This document shows positions 18,301-25,627 of a stretch of DNA of 36,514 nt, piece by piece. Each line of letters starts with the position of its first letter. The first letter of the stretch is position 1. Source of the stretch: an uncultured Alcanivorax sp. (GTDB lineage: Bacteria > Pseudomonadota > Gammaproteobacteria > Pseudomonadales > Alcanivoracaceae); the NCBI GenBank assembly GCA_913055795.1, contig CAJXLA010000017.1, positions 1 through 36,514 on the forward strand. Reading direction: 5' to 3'. The notes beneath the pieces were generated by a model. It was not told where the DNA came from, did no database searches, and saw only the letters and a program-made list of their open reading frames with translations. The position numbers were made by a program, and so were the translations under genes.

Positions 18301-19057
18301 CGATTCGGGCCATCCCCTGCATGCCTTCATGAGCGGGCCCATGGCCGGTACCTTTCTGCACGGTTTGCTGGAAGTGCTGGCCGACGAAGGTTTCGATTGC
18401 GGCGCACCGGAAGAAGGTGTATTCGCCGACGCCCTGCATCAGCGTCTGGCCGTACGCCGCTGGGAAGACTGGCACCAGCCATTGCATGAATGGATGCACG
18501 CACTCGTGGCAACGCCGCTACCGCTGGGCGAAACCGAAGTCGCCTTGCAGCAATTGCAGCCGCATGCCTTTCGCCCGGAACTGGAATTCCTGTTTCCGGT
18601 GCATCAGGTACCGGCGGCCGAACTGGATCGCATTATCCGCGCGCATGTTCTTCCGGGCGAGGACCGTCCACCACTGGCCGAGGAACACCTCAACGGCATG
18701 CTCAAGGGCTTTATCGATCTGGTGTTCGAACACGATGGGCGCTATTACGTCATGGACTACAAGTCCAACCGCCTGGGCGAGGACGACCACGCCTATACCG
18801 AAGCGGCCATGCGGGAAGCGGTGCTGAAAAAACGCTATGACGTCCAGTACAGCCTCTACCTGCTGGCACTCCATCGATTACTCCAGACACGGCTGGGCGA
18901 CGCCTATGACTATGACCAGCACATCGGTGGCTCTGCCTACTATTTCCTGCGCGGCATCCATGCCGACAGCCGTGGTCTGTTTTTCGAGTGTCCGCCGAAG
19001 GCATTGATGGAAGAAATGGATGCACTCTTTCGCGGGGATATGGTCCCCCATGGATAA
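15392..19057 (+). CDS. recB: RecBCD subunit RecB (helicase-nuclease)
   Basis: A 1221-residue UvrD-like helicase with a C-terminal nuclease. Walker A is SAGTGKT (K28), the Walker B/motif II is DEFQDTD (from D396), and motif VI is LLYVALTRAK. The nuclease site is intact: D1109, D1122 and K1124 in FIDLVFEHDG and MDYKSN, with the same 13- and 15-residue spacings as E. coli D1067, D1080 and K1082. It degrades and unwinds DNA from double-strand ends and loads RecA after Chi. It starts at a GTG overlapping the recC stop, with AGGAG upstream. The end is followed by a long GTGCGC hairpin before recD. Confidence 0.95.
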   Translation: MSENEAPLPLSFPLKGARLIEASAGTGKTFTLAALYVRLVLRHGGDNAFVRALMPPEILVVTFTEAATRELRDRIRNRLAETARFFRGQEDETDADPFVAGLLAEHDETERPGCADLLDAAAQWMDEAAVYTIHSFCNRMLREHAFDSGSLFDLELSQDEQQIVEDAARDYWRTFCYPLNEREAHTLKEIATTPDELLAEVRPLLGQDGEALRESAGDILRRITDEREEKREAGKAFWREQLPDLIGKFEQAWNEKRLPKSKPSNSKKVLEWLDQIRAWTQDPEAVTPGLTATAFQRLRPEEIRAHGTEVDELAGHPGLERLPELQDPQAGLPKLTPELLPHAAAWITERVQRHKRRQGVIGFDDMLSRLRDALHGDNGNKLARIIRNQFPVALIDEFQDTDPVQYDIFHRIYAQQPDVGWFMIGDPKQAIYAFRGADIFTYLHARKTVGENRHSLDHNFRSSPALVEAVNQVLGAAEARNPEGAFLLDHSIPFEHVHAGTKQNKRLTVNEREQPALNFWLLFQNPDSGETSLPKGQYQEQMAAACASHMTRLLNQGRTGEAYLHDDTSEPVRPADMAVLVRTGREARAIRNELDRRGVRSVYLSDKDNVLTTGEANDMLLWLMACAEPESESALRAALATATLGLSWRQLDELGNDERQREDKIDQFRDYRRRWRRQGVLAMLRTLMRQHEVPERLMQCEGGERSLTNLLHLSELLQQAATGLDGEQALIRWFAEEQDAAADSAASEEQILRLESDADLVKVITIHKAKGLEYPLVFLPFICNFRPVNPNDKPLRYHDENNVLQLSLEPDETILAQAERERLAEDMRLLYVALTRAKFACWLGMAPMRSGGGKSRMDLHQSGIGTLLGINADDQVDQLQEKLQHHAHNSETIQVVPAPEITSETLQPASEKDNRIGSAETFEGVPMERWWVASYSALQHEAGQNTPPDSARDEDYLEETPASGSMSRGADSGHPLHAFMSGPMAGTFLHGLLEVLADEGFDCGAPEEGVFADALHQRLAVRRWEDWHQPLHEWMHALVATPLPLGETEVALQQLQPHAFRPELEFLFPVHQVPAAELDRIIRAHVLPGEDRPPLAEEHLNGMLKGFIDLVFEHDGRYYVMDYKSNRLGEDDHAYTEAAMREAVLKKRYDVQYSLYLLALHRLLQTRLGDAYDYDQHIGGSAYYFLRGIHADSRGLFFECPPKALMEEMDALFRGDMVPHG

Positions 19058-19066
19058 TCGTTCCGG

Positions 19067-19124
19067 TAGGGTGCGCCCATGCGCACCAACCAGGGCCCGG
19101 AATGGTGCGCACGGGCGCACCCCA
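19067..19124. repeat. GTGCGC inverted repeat between recB and recD
   Basis: Arms at 19067-19088 and 19103-19124 (TAGGGTGCGCCC and TGCGCACCA complemented by TGGTGCGC and GGGCGCACCCCA) pair over 22 bases with two mismatches around a 14-base loop. The element belongs to the same GGGTGCGC...GCGCACC family as the perfect repeat at 25648-25702. Such REP-like hairpins are spread through intergenic spaces and here could dampen transcription or protect the recB mRNA end. Confidence 0.8.
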
Positions 19125-19160
19125 AGGCGACCGGCCTGCCGATGATGGAGATTGAAGGGA

Positions 19161-21095
19161 ATGCAGCAGCCTGAAGCAAGTCAGCAAAGATCCATCTTCG
19201 AAGCACTGATTCGCTGGCGCGACACCGAACAACTGCGCCCACTGGACCTTGCTCTGGCCCGCTTTTTTGCCGACGAAGGCGGTGAGACCGACGAGACGGT
19301 TCTCCTGCTTGCCGCGCTCGCCAGCCAGCAACTGGGCCACGGCCATATCTGTCTGGATCTGGATCATCTGCTGGCCGATCCCGACGCCCTCTTTACCAGT
19401 GAAGCAGCGGAAACGGAGATGGGGCCGCGGCCCGGCGAACTTCTTGCAGGCACCACCACGGTCTCGCTGACCGAAGCACTGGCGCAATCGCCGGCAGTGG
19501 ATACCGGCGAAGGCAATGCGCCGCTGGTGCTACAACACAATCGCCTTTATCTGCGCCGCTACTGGCAATACGAACAGACCGTGGCGGATCAGCTAAGCCG
19601 CAAGCTGGCCCATGAAACGCAACCACCGGCGAATCTGCGCGCGCGGCTGGAAACCCTCTTTGACGCACCCGGCGAGCAAACGGACTGGCAGAAGGTGGCC
19701 TGTGCCCTGGCGACACGCTCGGCGTTAACGGTGATTACCGGCGGCCCGGGCACGGGCAAGACCACCACGGTGGTGAAACTCCTGGGCCTGCTGCAGTCCG
19801 GCGCCATGGAAAACGACCGCCCGCTGCGGATCCGCCTGGCTGCGCCCACGGGCAAGGCGGCGGCGCGCCTGTCCGGTTCCATTGGCGCGGCCGTCGAAGC
19901 ACTGCCGTTTGCGGATTCGGTGAAAAATGAAATTCCCACCGAACCCACGACCCTGCACCGCCTGCTGGGCCGGCGCCCGGACAGCCGCCACTTCCGCCAC
20001 CACCAGCACAACCCGTTGCACGCGGATCTGGTAGTGGTGGACGAGGCCAGCATGATCGATCTGGAACTCATGGCCGGCCTGCTGGATGCCCTGCGGCCGG
20101 AGACCCGGCTGGTGCTGCTGGGTGACAAGGATCAGCTCGCCTCGGTGGATGCGGGCGCGGTGCTGGGCGATCTCTGCCGCGACGCCGACCGGGGTGGCTA
20201 TGACGAAACCACCTGCGCCTGGGTGGAGGAACAAACCGGCGAAAGCATCGACGCCTTCGCCGGCGACGGCGGCGCCCTGGCGCAGCAGACCGCCATGCTT
20301 CGGCACAACTGGCGCTTTCGCGACGCGCCCGGCATCGGTGAACTGGCCGCCGCGGTCAACGCCGGCGACCCGGGTGCCGCCCGGGCCGTCTGGCAGGCGG
20401 AGCATGACGACCTCGAACAGATCACCCTGGCCGGGCCCCGCGACCGGCGTCTGGCCCGCACCGCCGTGGCCGGGTACAGCCCCTATCTGCAAACCCTGCG
20501 CAACGAACGCCCCGCCAGCATCGATACCGAAGCCAACGACGCCTGGGCGAAAAAAGTGCTCGATGCCTTCACCGGCTTCCAGCTGCTCTGCGCCCTGCGC
20601 CAGGGCCCGGCCGGCGCCGAGGGCCTGAACACCCTGATCGCCGAAGCCCTGCACCAGGCCGGCGAGATCGAACGCGCCGAGGGCTGGTACGAAGGCCGCC
20701 CGGTCATGCTCACCCGCAACGACTATCAGCTGGGCCTGATGAACGGCGACGTAGGCATTACCCTGAACGTGCCCGATCCAGACGGCGCGGCCAGCCGCCT
20801 GCGCGTCGCCTTCCCTCTACCCAACGGCGAGATCCGCATGGTCCTCCCCAGCCGGCTGGACGCCGTGGAAACCGTCTATGCCATGACGGTGCACAAGTCC
20901 CAGGGCTCGGAGTTCGACCACACCGCCCTGGTCCTGCCCGGCATGGACAACCCGGTGCTTACCCGCGAGCTGCTCTACACCGCCATTACCCGCGCAAAGA
21001 AGCGGTTTACCCTGCTCAGCCCGAATCCGGCCGTGGTGGAAAATGCCATTGCGCGGCCGACCTGGCGGGCCTCGGGTCTGGCCGAGCAGTTGTGA
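19161..21095 (+). CDS. recD: RecBCD subunit RecD (5'-3' helicase)
   Basis: A 644-residue SF1B helicase (E. coli RecD has 608). After an N-terminal RecB-binding region (to about residue 120) it has Walker A GGPGTGKTT (K200), motif II VVDEASMID, motif V MTVHKSQGSEFD and motif VI YTAITRAKKRF. RecD is the fast 5'-3' motor of RecBCD. I chose the ATG at 19161, with GGAG at 19147-19150 about 10 bases upstream; a TTG three codons earlier is possible. The gene is separated from recB by a hairpin rather than by an overlap, so its expression may be lower. Its last 28 residues nearly match the peptide at bases 2-97. Confidence 0.95.
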   Translation: MQQPEASQQRSIFEALIRWRDTEQLRPLDLALARFFADEGGETDETVLLLAALASQQLGHGHICLDLDHLLADPDALFTSEAAETEMGPRPGELLAGTTTVSLTEALAQSPAVDTGEGNAPLVLQHNRLYLRRYWQYEQTVADQLSRKLAHETQPPANLRARLETLFDAPGEQTDWQKVACALATRSALTVITGGPGTGKTTTVVKLLGLLQSGAMENDRPLRIRLAAPTGKAAARLSGSIGAAVEALPFADSVKNEIPTEPTTLHRLLGRRPDSRHFRHHQHNPLHADLVVVDEASMIDLELMAGLLDALRPETRLVLLGDKDQLASVDAGAVLGDLCRDADRGGYDETTCAWVEEQTGESIDAFAGDGGALAQQTAMLRHNWRFRDAPGIGELAAAVNAGDPGAARAVWQAEHDDLEQITLAGPRDRRLARTAVAGYSPYLQTLRNERPASIDTEANDAWAKKVLDAFTGFQLLCALRQGPAGAEGLNTLIAEALHQAGEIERAEGWYEGRPVMLTRNDYQLGLMNGDVGITLNVPDPDGAASRLRVAFPLPNGEIRMVLPSRLDAVETVYAMTVHKSQGSEFDHTALVLPGMDNPVLTRELLYTAITRAKKRFTLLSPNPAVVENAIARPTWRASGLAEQL

Positions 21096-21186
21096 CGGGA
21101 CGCGTACACGACGCTAGAATGGAACGGAGGGACCGTTTGGATCCGTCCTCTGGAGCATGGATAGCACAACCGACGTAAGGGACCAC

Positions 21187-21765
21187 ATGACGATCGAGCT
21201 TCACGGAAACTGGCACAAGGGGCTCGCCTTCGATGTTCACACACTGAGCAGCACCTATCTTGGCCCGGATGAAAATGGCTACGAGCACTGGGAAAACGTC
21301 CGGAGCGAAATGGGCGAGCTTCTTTATCAGTTAAAGTATCGGGGTGACAAAACGAAGATTCAAACGATCATTCAGCTTCTGGATCGAATCAAAGGTATTG
21401 AAAACATGGACCTCCTGATTCCGATTCCATCGACAAACCGGAACCGCGAGTTTCAGCCGGTTGTTGAAATTGCGCGAGCCCTTGGCGCTCAACACGGCGT
21501 AGAGACTCTGGATAATGTTTTGCACAAGACTCCAGGCGGTTCTGAACTCAAGAATGTCCTGGATACAGACGAGCGCGAACACTTGTTAAATGAACGTATA
21601 CACCTCACGCCACACGAATCCGTTCCCGGCAGCAAGATCCTTCTTGTCGATAACTTGTACCGATCCGGCGCAACGCTGCGGGCGGCCACCAGCCTCCTTT
21701 ATGAACAGGGAAACGCCGCCACCGTCAATGTTTTGACCATGACCAGAACCCGGAGCAGACGATGA
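21187..21765 (+). CDS. ComF-like phosphoribosyltransferase
   Basis: A 192-residue type I phosphoribosyltransferase fold. The PRPP loop is ILLVDNLYRSGAT (D155-T163), where most ComF proteins have VDDVxTTGAT, and LLIPIPSTNRNREFQP matches the earlier ComF strand and loop. The N-terminal zinc ribbon of ComFC is absent. These proteins bind PRPP, but most ComF-type members have no known reaction. An upstream in-frame ATG at 21157 exists; I prefer 21187, which has AAGGGA just before it. The stop overlaps the next gene as ATGA, so the two are coupled. Base composition is clearly AT-richer than in recBCD, a sign of transfer. Confidence 0.75.
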   Translation: MTIELHGNWHKGLAFDVHTLSSTYLGPDENGYEHWENVRSEMGELLYQLKYRGDKTKIQTIIQLLDRIKGIENMDLLIPIPSTNRNREFQPVVEIARALGAQHGVETLDNVLHKTPGGSELKNVLDTDEREHLLNERIHLTPHESVPGSKILLVDNLYRSGATLRAATSLLYEQGNAATVNVLTMTRTRSRR

Positions 21766-22322
21766 CTACTGTATTCGTTGCCGGATCAAGAAACCTTAAA
21801 CAGTTGAGCCCTGAAATTCGTGAGCGACTGGAAAATCTGATCTCCGGTTCGTACGAGATTTTGGTGGGAGATGCCCATGGCGCGGACAAGGCCGTTCAGA
21901 AATTCTTTCTGGAAAAGAATTACCCAAACGTAGTCATCTATTGTTCCGGAAATACGTGCAGAAACAACACCGGGGACTGGCCTGTTCACAACGTTCCCGT
22001 CCCTTCTGATGCAAGGGGACGCGATTTCTATACCAGAAAAGATCTGGAAATGGCCCATGACGCCGATTACGGTTTCATGATCTGGGATGCCAAGAGCCCG
22101 GGGACGATCAGCAATGTTCTGGAATTGCTCAAGGAAGGGAAAAGCGCTCTGGTCCATGTATCGCGGAATTCAAGTTTTCATCGCATCATAACTTGCGAGG
22201 ATCTGGAGAATCTGCTCATGACCTGCTCAAAAGACGATCTGGCCAGTTTGAGCAAAAAAATCCACCTGCAATCACGCATATCGGAAGTTTCGTCTTCAAG
22301 GCAGCAAGCACTTGACCTCTGA
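21762..22322 (+). CDS. SLOG-like Rossmann nucleotide-binding protein
   Basis: A 186-residue protein with the layout of the SLOG superfamily (relatives of DprA, LOG and DUF2493): a first strand TVFVAGSR, a glycine-rich loop at ILVGDAHGADKAVQ (residues 33-46), and the late motif ADYGFMIWDAKSPGTISNVL (101-120), where SPGT corresponds to the substrate-binding GT turn. The last 50 residues are charged and helical. SLOG domains bind or hydrolyse nucleotides and nucleotide-derived signals, and several act in defence systems. Its ATG overlaps the phosphoribosyltransferase stop codon (ATGA). The pair may act on a common PRPP- or NAD-derived molecule; this is inference. Base composition is AT-rich like its partner. 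Confidence 0.7.
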   Translation: MTTVFVAGSRNLKQLSPEIRERLENLISGSYEILVGDAHGADKAVQKFFLEKNYPNVVIYCSGNTCRNNTGDWPVHNVPVPSDARGRDFYTRKDLEMAHDADYGFMIWDAKSPGTISNVLELLKEGKSALVHVSRNSSFHRIITCEDLENLLMTCSKDDLASLSKKIHLQSRISEVSSSRQQALDL

Positions 22323-22411
22323 TCACGATTGTTTGAGAGACACCGTTGAGAGTCCATGATAATCGTCATCCTTGATAGATTGCCTATTCACGGCGTTCGG
22401 GTTCACGCACG

Positions 22412-23038
22412 CTAATCATCCGGCGCCCGGTGCCTCACCGCCTCCTCATCGATCCAGTCCTCCTCCACGAACGACTGCCCGTGGCGCCCGGGCACTTGCC
22501 GTTTCGGCCCGGGCTTGTACAGCGGGCACGACTTCGGACCATAGCAAAAGGTCTCGAAGCGGTACTGGACCTTCGACGGATTCCAGTGGTCGACGATCAT
22601 CTCCACCGGCATCCGGCAGCCCCAGATGCAGTTGTGGCACTGGGTGTCGTAGGTCCGCGCGGCCAGCCGGCGGTGGCCGCGCTCGCGATAGGTGGTCAGC
22701 GCTGGCGGAACGCCCAGCCAGGGCGGCGGCTCCGGCGGTGCGTCCCCACGCTCGGTCACCCGGAAACCGCTTACCTTGTAATAGCCGGCCACTTCCCGGC
22801 GCTCGTCCGCCACGGGCAGGCAGGTCCCCTCGGCCCAATCCCCGGCCCTGGGTTCGTGCCTGTCGCGCAGCGACGGTCCCACCGCCACCGAAAAGGTACC
22901 GATTTCACCCCCGATGGTTCCGTCCAGCGTGAGGACATAACCCAGATATTCGTGGTGGCGTTCATCGAAGGACCGGATCAGCCGGATCCGGGGCTGAATG
23001 CCCAGCACCTTGCCCTTCCAAGCAATCTTGCCCGTCAT
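22412..23038 (-). CDS. Conserved protein of unknown function with a cysteine cluster
   Basis: A 208-residue protein I do not recognise by name. The N-terminal half is beta-rich, beginning GKIAWKGKVLGIQPRIRLIR. The C-terminal half has a compact metal-binding-like pattern, C-x2-C-x3-C in TQCHNCIWGC, followed by C-x6-C in FCYGPKSCPLY, and ends in acidic residues. The Cys spacing suggests a zinc or iron-sulfur site. No signal peptide or membrane segment is seen. It stands alone, convergent with the SLOG gene about 90 bases away. Confidence 0.65.
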   Translation of the reverse strand: MTGKIAWKGKVLGIQPRIRLIRSFDERHHEYLGYVLTLDGTIGGEIGTFSVAVGPSLRDRHEPRAGDWAEGTCLPVADERREVAGYYKVSGFRVTERGDAPPEPPPWLGVPPALTTYRERGHRRLAARTYDTQCHNCIWGCRMPVEMIVDHWNPSKVQYRFETFCYGPKSCPLYKPGPKRQVPGRHGQSFVEEDWIDEEAVRHRAPDD

Positions 23039-23261
23039 GGGCGTCCCCGTTTGTGCAAACCAGCGAAACAGGAACCATTCTTCCGCTCCGGGGCCGACGG
23101 GACAACCGCCGAGGGTGGAGCACGGGAGTAAAGGGTTTCCGGCATCACATGCGCAAGGTGGGCGCGGCCGACCTGGCGCGCCGCGGGGCCGGCCGGAGCA
23201 CTCATCGGAGGATCATGGGCGAGGCGCGCCTACTTCCTGAAAAGGGATGTCCCGTCAGAGC

Positions 23262-23525
23262 CTATGCATAGTGCGTCCACAGTCGCAGTACTTTGACGAC
23301 ACCCTCCTCTTCCAGCACCTGGTACACAAGGCGATACAGAATATTAATCCTGCGGGAATAGGCCCCTTCGAGATCGCCGACCAGTTTCTCGAAGGGCGGT
23401 GGTTTGCGGAAGGGATCTTCCTCGAGTAACCGGAGCAGTTCCTGTGCTTTGGGTTTGAGACCACTCGAGGCCAGCTTTTCCGCATCCTTTTGAGCCTGCC
23501 GGGTATAGACCAGCTTCCATGTCAC
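23262..23525 (-). CDS. yoeB: Txe/YoeB-family ribosome-dependent mRNA interferase toxin
   Basis: An 87-residue RelE-superfamily toxin. Recognisable features are WKLVYTRQAQKDAEKL at the start, PPPFEKLVGDLEGAYSRRIN and the end motif VVKVLRLWTHY, which contains the C-terminal His-Tyr used in catalysis. YoeB cleaves mRNA at the ribosomal A site when free of antitoxin. The GTG start at 23525 overlaps the antitoxin stop codon (GTGA), so the toxin is translated after its antitoxin. Length matches the family (about 84). The gene looks intact. Confidence 0.9.
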   Translation of the reverse strand: MTWKLVYTRQAQKDAEKLASSGLKPKAQELLRLLEEDPFRKPPPFEKLVGDLEGAYSRRINILYRLVYQVLEEEGVVKVLRLWTHYA

Positions 23526-23764
23526 CAGTCGAGCTCCTCGTCGCACTCATCAGCGGGAGTGTCCATACCTTCCCGAATGGATTCACGCATGCCGGGCACG
23601 GACAACAGGAACAGGGTTTCCTGAATCGCCGCCCAGTCTTCTTCGGCAATCAGTACGGCATTGTTCCGCTTGCCCGTGATCACGACGGGCTCATGCGATT
23701 CCGCCGTTTCATCGATCAACCTGTACAGATTGCTACGCGCCTCGGTCGCCGTAATGTCCGCCAT
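23522..23764 (-). CDS. yefM: YefM/Phd-family antitoxin
   Basis: An 80-residue antitoxin with the Phd/YefM DNA-binding fold (ITATEARSNLYRLIDE, then EPVVITGKRNNAVLIAEEDW) and an acidic, flexible C-terminus ending DECDEELDW, which would wrap the toxin. It neutralises YoeB and represses the operon. GGAGA lies 8 bases before the ATG. CGTACG palindromes immediately upstream (23791-23824) are the likely operator. It overlaps the toxin gene by four bases. Confidence 0.9.
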   Translation of the reverse strand: MADITATEARSNLYRLIDETAESHEPVVITGKRNNAVLIAEEDWAAIQETLFLLSVPGMRESIREGMDTPADECDEELDW

Positions 23765-23790
23765 GATTCGTCTCCGGTTTATTGGTTCAG

Positions 23791-23824
23791 TGTACGCCTT
23801 TACGGACGTACGTCAATACGTACG
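23791..23824. promoter_or_regulatory. Likely YefM-YoeB operator: repeated NGTACG palindromes
   Basis: TGTACG at 23791-23796, GACGTACGTC (perfect palindrome, 23805-23814) and TACGTACG (23817-23824) lie 27-60 bases upstream of the antitoxin start. E. coli YefM-YoeB binds palindromes with TGTACA cores; the shifted CGTACG core here suggests a matching site with altered sequence. The region also separates the pair from the gene at 23950 on the other strand. Confidence 0.5.
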
Positions 23825-23949
23825 CTTGGTTTCCGGTCACACAAAACGGAAGGGCGCAGCCAGCGGACGGTGGCATTGGTATTCTGGTGGTGGTTGTGGT
23901 TCATGGCCGTAACCAGGGATCTATCAGGCCCACGGAGAAACACGTCCCA

Positions 23950-24693
23950 ATGAACTTCACGCGCCTGGGCATTCGCCTTCTGCTCACCACCAGTATCGTG
24001 CTGCTGGCCCTGTGGTACTGGAACAAGGACGTCTTCCCCGAGCAGCCCCGGGCCATCTCCGGCATGGAGAAAACACCGGATCAGGTGCGCGTGGACCGCG
24101 AGCCCTTGATGCTGGAGTCCAGCGGCGTCGAATACCGGGTCAAGCCGCTCTACCGCTACGAGCTGACCGGGATGGTGGTCTCTTACGCCCGCCACAGCGG
24201 CGACCGCGGCTTGCACGAGCTGTGGAATGATCACCTCAATGTGGCCGATGTCTGTGTGGTCTGGGGCCGGAATGCGCGCGAGGTGGCGCTCAATGCCTTC
24301 GATTTCTGGAACGGGCAATTCACCTGCCGGTACTCGACCGGATCGGAAAAGGCATGGCAGCAGTTCAACCCCGACCAGCTTTCCAACAACCACCTGATCA
24401 CCAACGACCCCCGGGTCCGCGGGAAGATCGAGGACCTGCGCGTGGGGGATCAGATCCGTATCGACGGCTGGCTCGCCCACTATGGCGAGCCCGGCCAGAG
24501 CATGCGCAAGACCAGCACCACGCGTACGGACTCGGGCAACGGCGCCTGCGAGACCATACTGGTGGAAGATTTTCGGGTCGTCCGCAGCATGGACAACCCC
24601 TGGCGGGCCCTGTTTTGGCCCGGCCTGCTCGGCTTGCTGGGTTCCGTGGTCTGGTGGCTGGCGGCCCCGACCCATCGGTTCGCGGGGCGGTAA
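23950..24693 (+). CDS. Membrane-anchored protein of unknown function
   Basis: A 247-residue protein with an N-terminal membrane helix (about residues 6-24, LGIRLLLTTSIVLLALWYW), a soluble domain, and a C-terminal helix (about 220-240, WPGLLGLLGSVVWWLAA). The soluble part should face the periplasm. It contains YELTGMVVSYARH, VCVVWGRNAREV and the beta-rich segment KIEDLRVGDQIRIDGWLAHY, which looks like an OB- or SH3-type barrel. I do not recognise a named family. I chose the ATG at 23950, with GGAGA about 11 bases upstream; frames extending further upstream would run through the toxin-antitoxin operator. It is monocistronic. Confidence 0.6.
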   Translation: MNFTRLGIRLLLTTSIVLLALWYWNKDVFPEQPRAISGMEKTPDQVRVDREPLMLESSGVEYRVKPLYRYELTGMVVSYARHSGDRGLHELWNDHLNVADVCVVWGRNAREVALNAFDFWNGQFTCRYSTGSEKAWQQFNPDQLSNNHLITNDPRVRGKIEDLRVGDQIRIDGWLAHYGEPGQSMRKTSTTRTDSGNGACETILVEDFRVVRSMDNPWRALFWPGLLGLLGSVVWWLAAPTHRFAGR

Positions 24694-24865
24694 CCGACGC
24701 GGCCCCGGTCTGCCGAGGCCCCGCAATGCTGAAACACGTCCGCGAGCTTATCCAGCTTTTTCCAACTGCGTCTATGCGATCTGGCCCGGCGCTTGAACTT
24801 CCAGGGTGGCAGGCGAAATGCTTTTGCTACTTGACGTGGAACACCAGGAAGGCTGAAACCGTTCG

Positions 24866-25149
24866 TTATGTGCGCTCGTTCGACGACGAAGGATCTTTCC
24901 GGACATGGAATACGGCCGTCACAATCACGTGATCGCCCTGTACGAAAAAGAATACGCGATACGGGAAGCGTCTTATGGGGATGCGTCGTAATTCTTTGTG
25001 AATCCGGGGATAAATGAGCGGGTTTCTCTCCAGCCTGCTAGACACAGGAGGAAATCGCGCCCGAGCCCCTCTCTTTTCTTTTCGTAATAATCGAATTGCT
25101 CGCCAATATCAAACTCGGCCTCTTGCCGAAGAGTGACCCGGCAACTCAT
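24866..25149 (-). pseudogene. RelE/ParE-family toxin, broken by a frameshift
   Basis: From the ATG at 25149 the frame reads CRVTLRQEAEFDIGEQFDYY then EKKREGLGRDFLLC, the usual opening of a ParE/RelE toxin. After that point the frame gives unrelated sequence and stops. A shift to another frame right after DFLLC restores the family sequence: SSRLERNPLIYP, then RRFPYRVFFFVQGDHVIV and TAVFHVRKDP, ending at 24866. Intact relatives have a few more residues at this point, so a small deletion caused the shift. The toxin is probably inactive. Its start overlaps the antitoxin stop as ATGA. Confidence 0.8.
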
Positions 25150-25349
25150 TCCCGAGGCAGTATCCGGGCCTTGACGCTCGACCACGATGAACCTGCGTCC
25201 TGGTCAATCTCGAACGCGGCGAGCCGACGGTCGAGCTCTTCCTTCTGGGACTGCGAGAGTTCGATTTCCGCATCTTCTGCGACAACGCTATCCCACAAGG
25301 CCTCGGCAAGCATGATGCGTTCGGATACGGTCAGTGATTGTATGTCCAT
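25146..25349 (-). CDS. Addiction-module antitoxin (PF09720 family), partner of a broken toxin
   Basis: A 67-residue protein with the family's LTVSERIMLAEALWDSV core and LSQSQKEELDRRLAAFE helix. These short antitoxins pair with RelE/ParE-like toxins. The ATG at 25349 has GAGGT 9 bases upstream. The coding sequence looks intact, while the toxin gene that overlaps its stop codon is frameshifted, so the antitoxin may survive as an anti-addiction protein or be on its way to loss. Confidence 0.85.
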   Translation of the reverse strand: MDIQSLTVSERIMLAEALWDSVVAEDAEIELSQSQKEELDRRLAAFEIDQDAGSSWSSVKARILPRE

Positions 25350-25627
25350 GACCTTGTTACCTCGGTTCTGAGACAGTCTATTGAAATCGTAATACAGGCA
25401 GGGGCTCGGCTCCTGCACACACAGGGCGCCATACCCGCAAAAGGCAATAGATTGCATCCCCCTCCCCCCGCGCTTTCTCGCAGGGCACGCCCGTTGCGCA
25501 CAGATCGCACACCAGGTCCGCAAATCATTGCGCAACTGACTCCAGCGACACCCGAAAATTGGCACGATCGCCCTAGGCGCGGCAGGCAGGAGGTGCAATC
25601 CTGTTTCCACCTTCACACCGGAACGAG
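25350..25627. other. Non-coding stretch upstream of the nested repeat
   Basis: Together with the repeat that follows, this makes about 420 bp without a gene between the addiction module and the acyl-CoA synthetase. Apart from a short hairpin (CAGGGGC near 25400 pairing with GCTCCTG) I see no structure or coding signal in it. Frames that cross it are not continued by any family motif. Confidence 0.45.

Noticed and set aside
22430-23131. Plus-strand frames of 186 and 233 codons opposite the cysteine-cluster protein
   Set aside because: The minus-strand frame has clear Cys motifs and normal composition. The plus-strand products are Arg/Pro/Gly-rich shadows.
23039-23261. Possible small genes between the cysteine-cluster protein and the toxin gene
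   Set aside because: Short frames exist, but none has a family match, and a GGAG near 23207 is not followed by a coherent product.
24866-25149. Programmed frameshift as the explanation for the broken toxin
   Set aside because: No slippery heptamer was seen at the junction, and residues are missing relative to intact relatives, which fits a deletion better.
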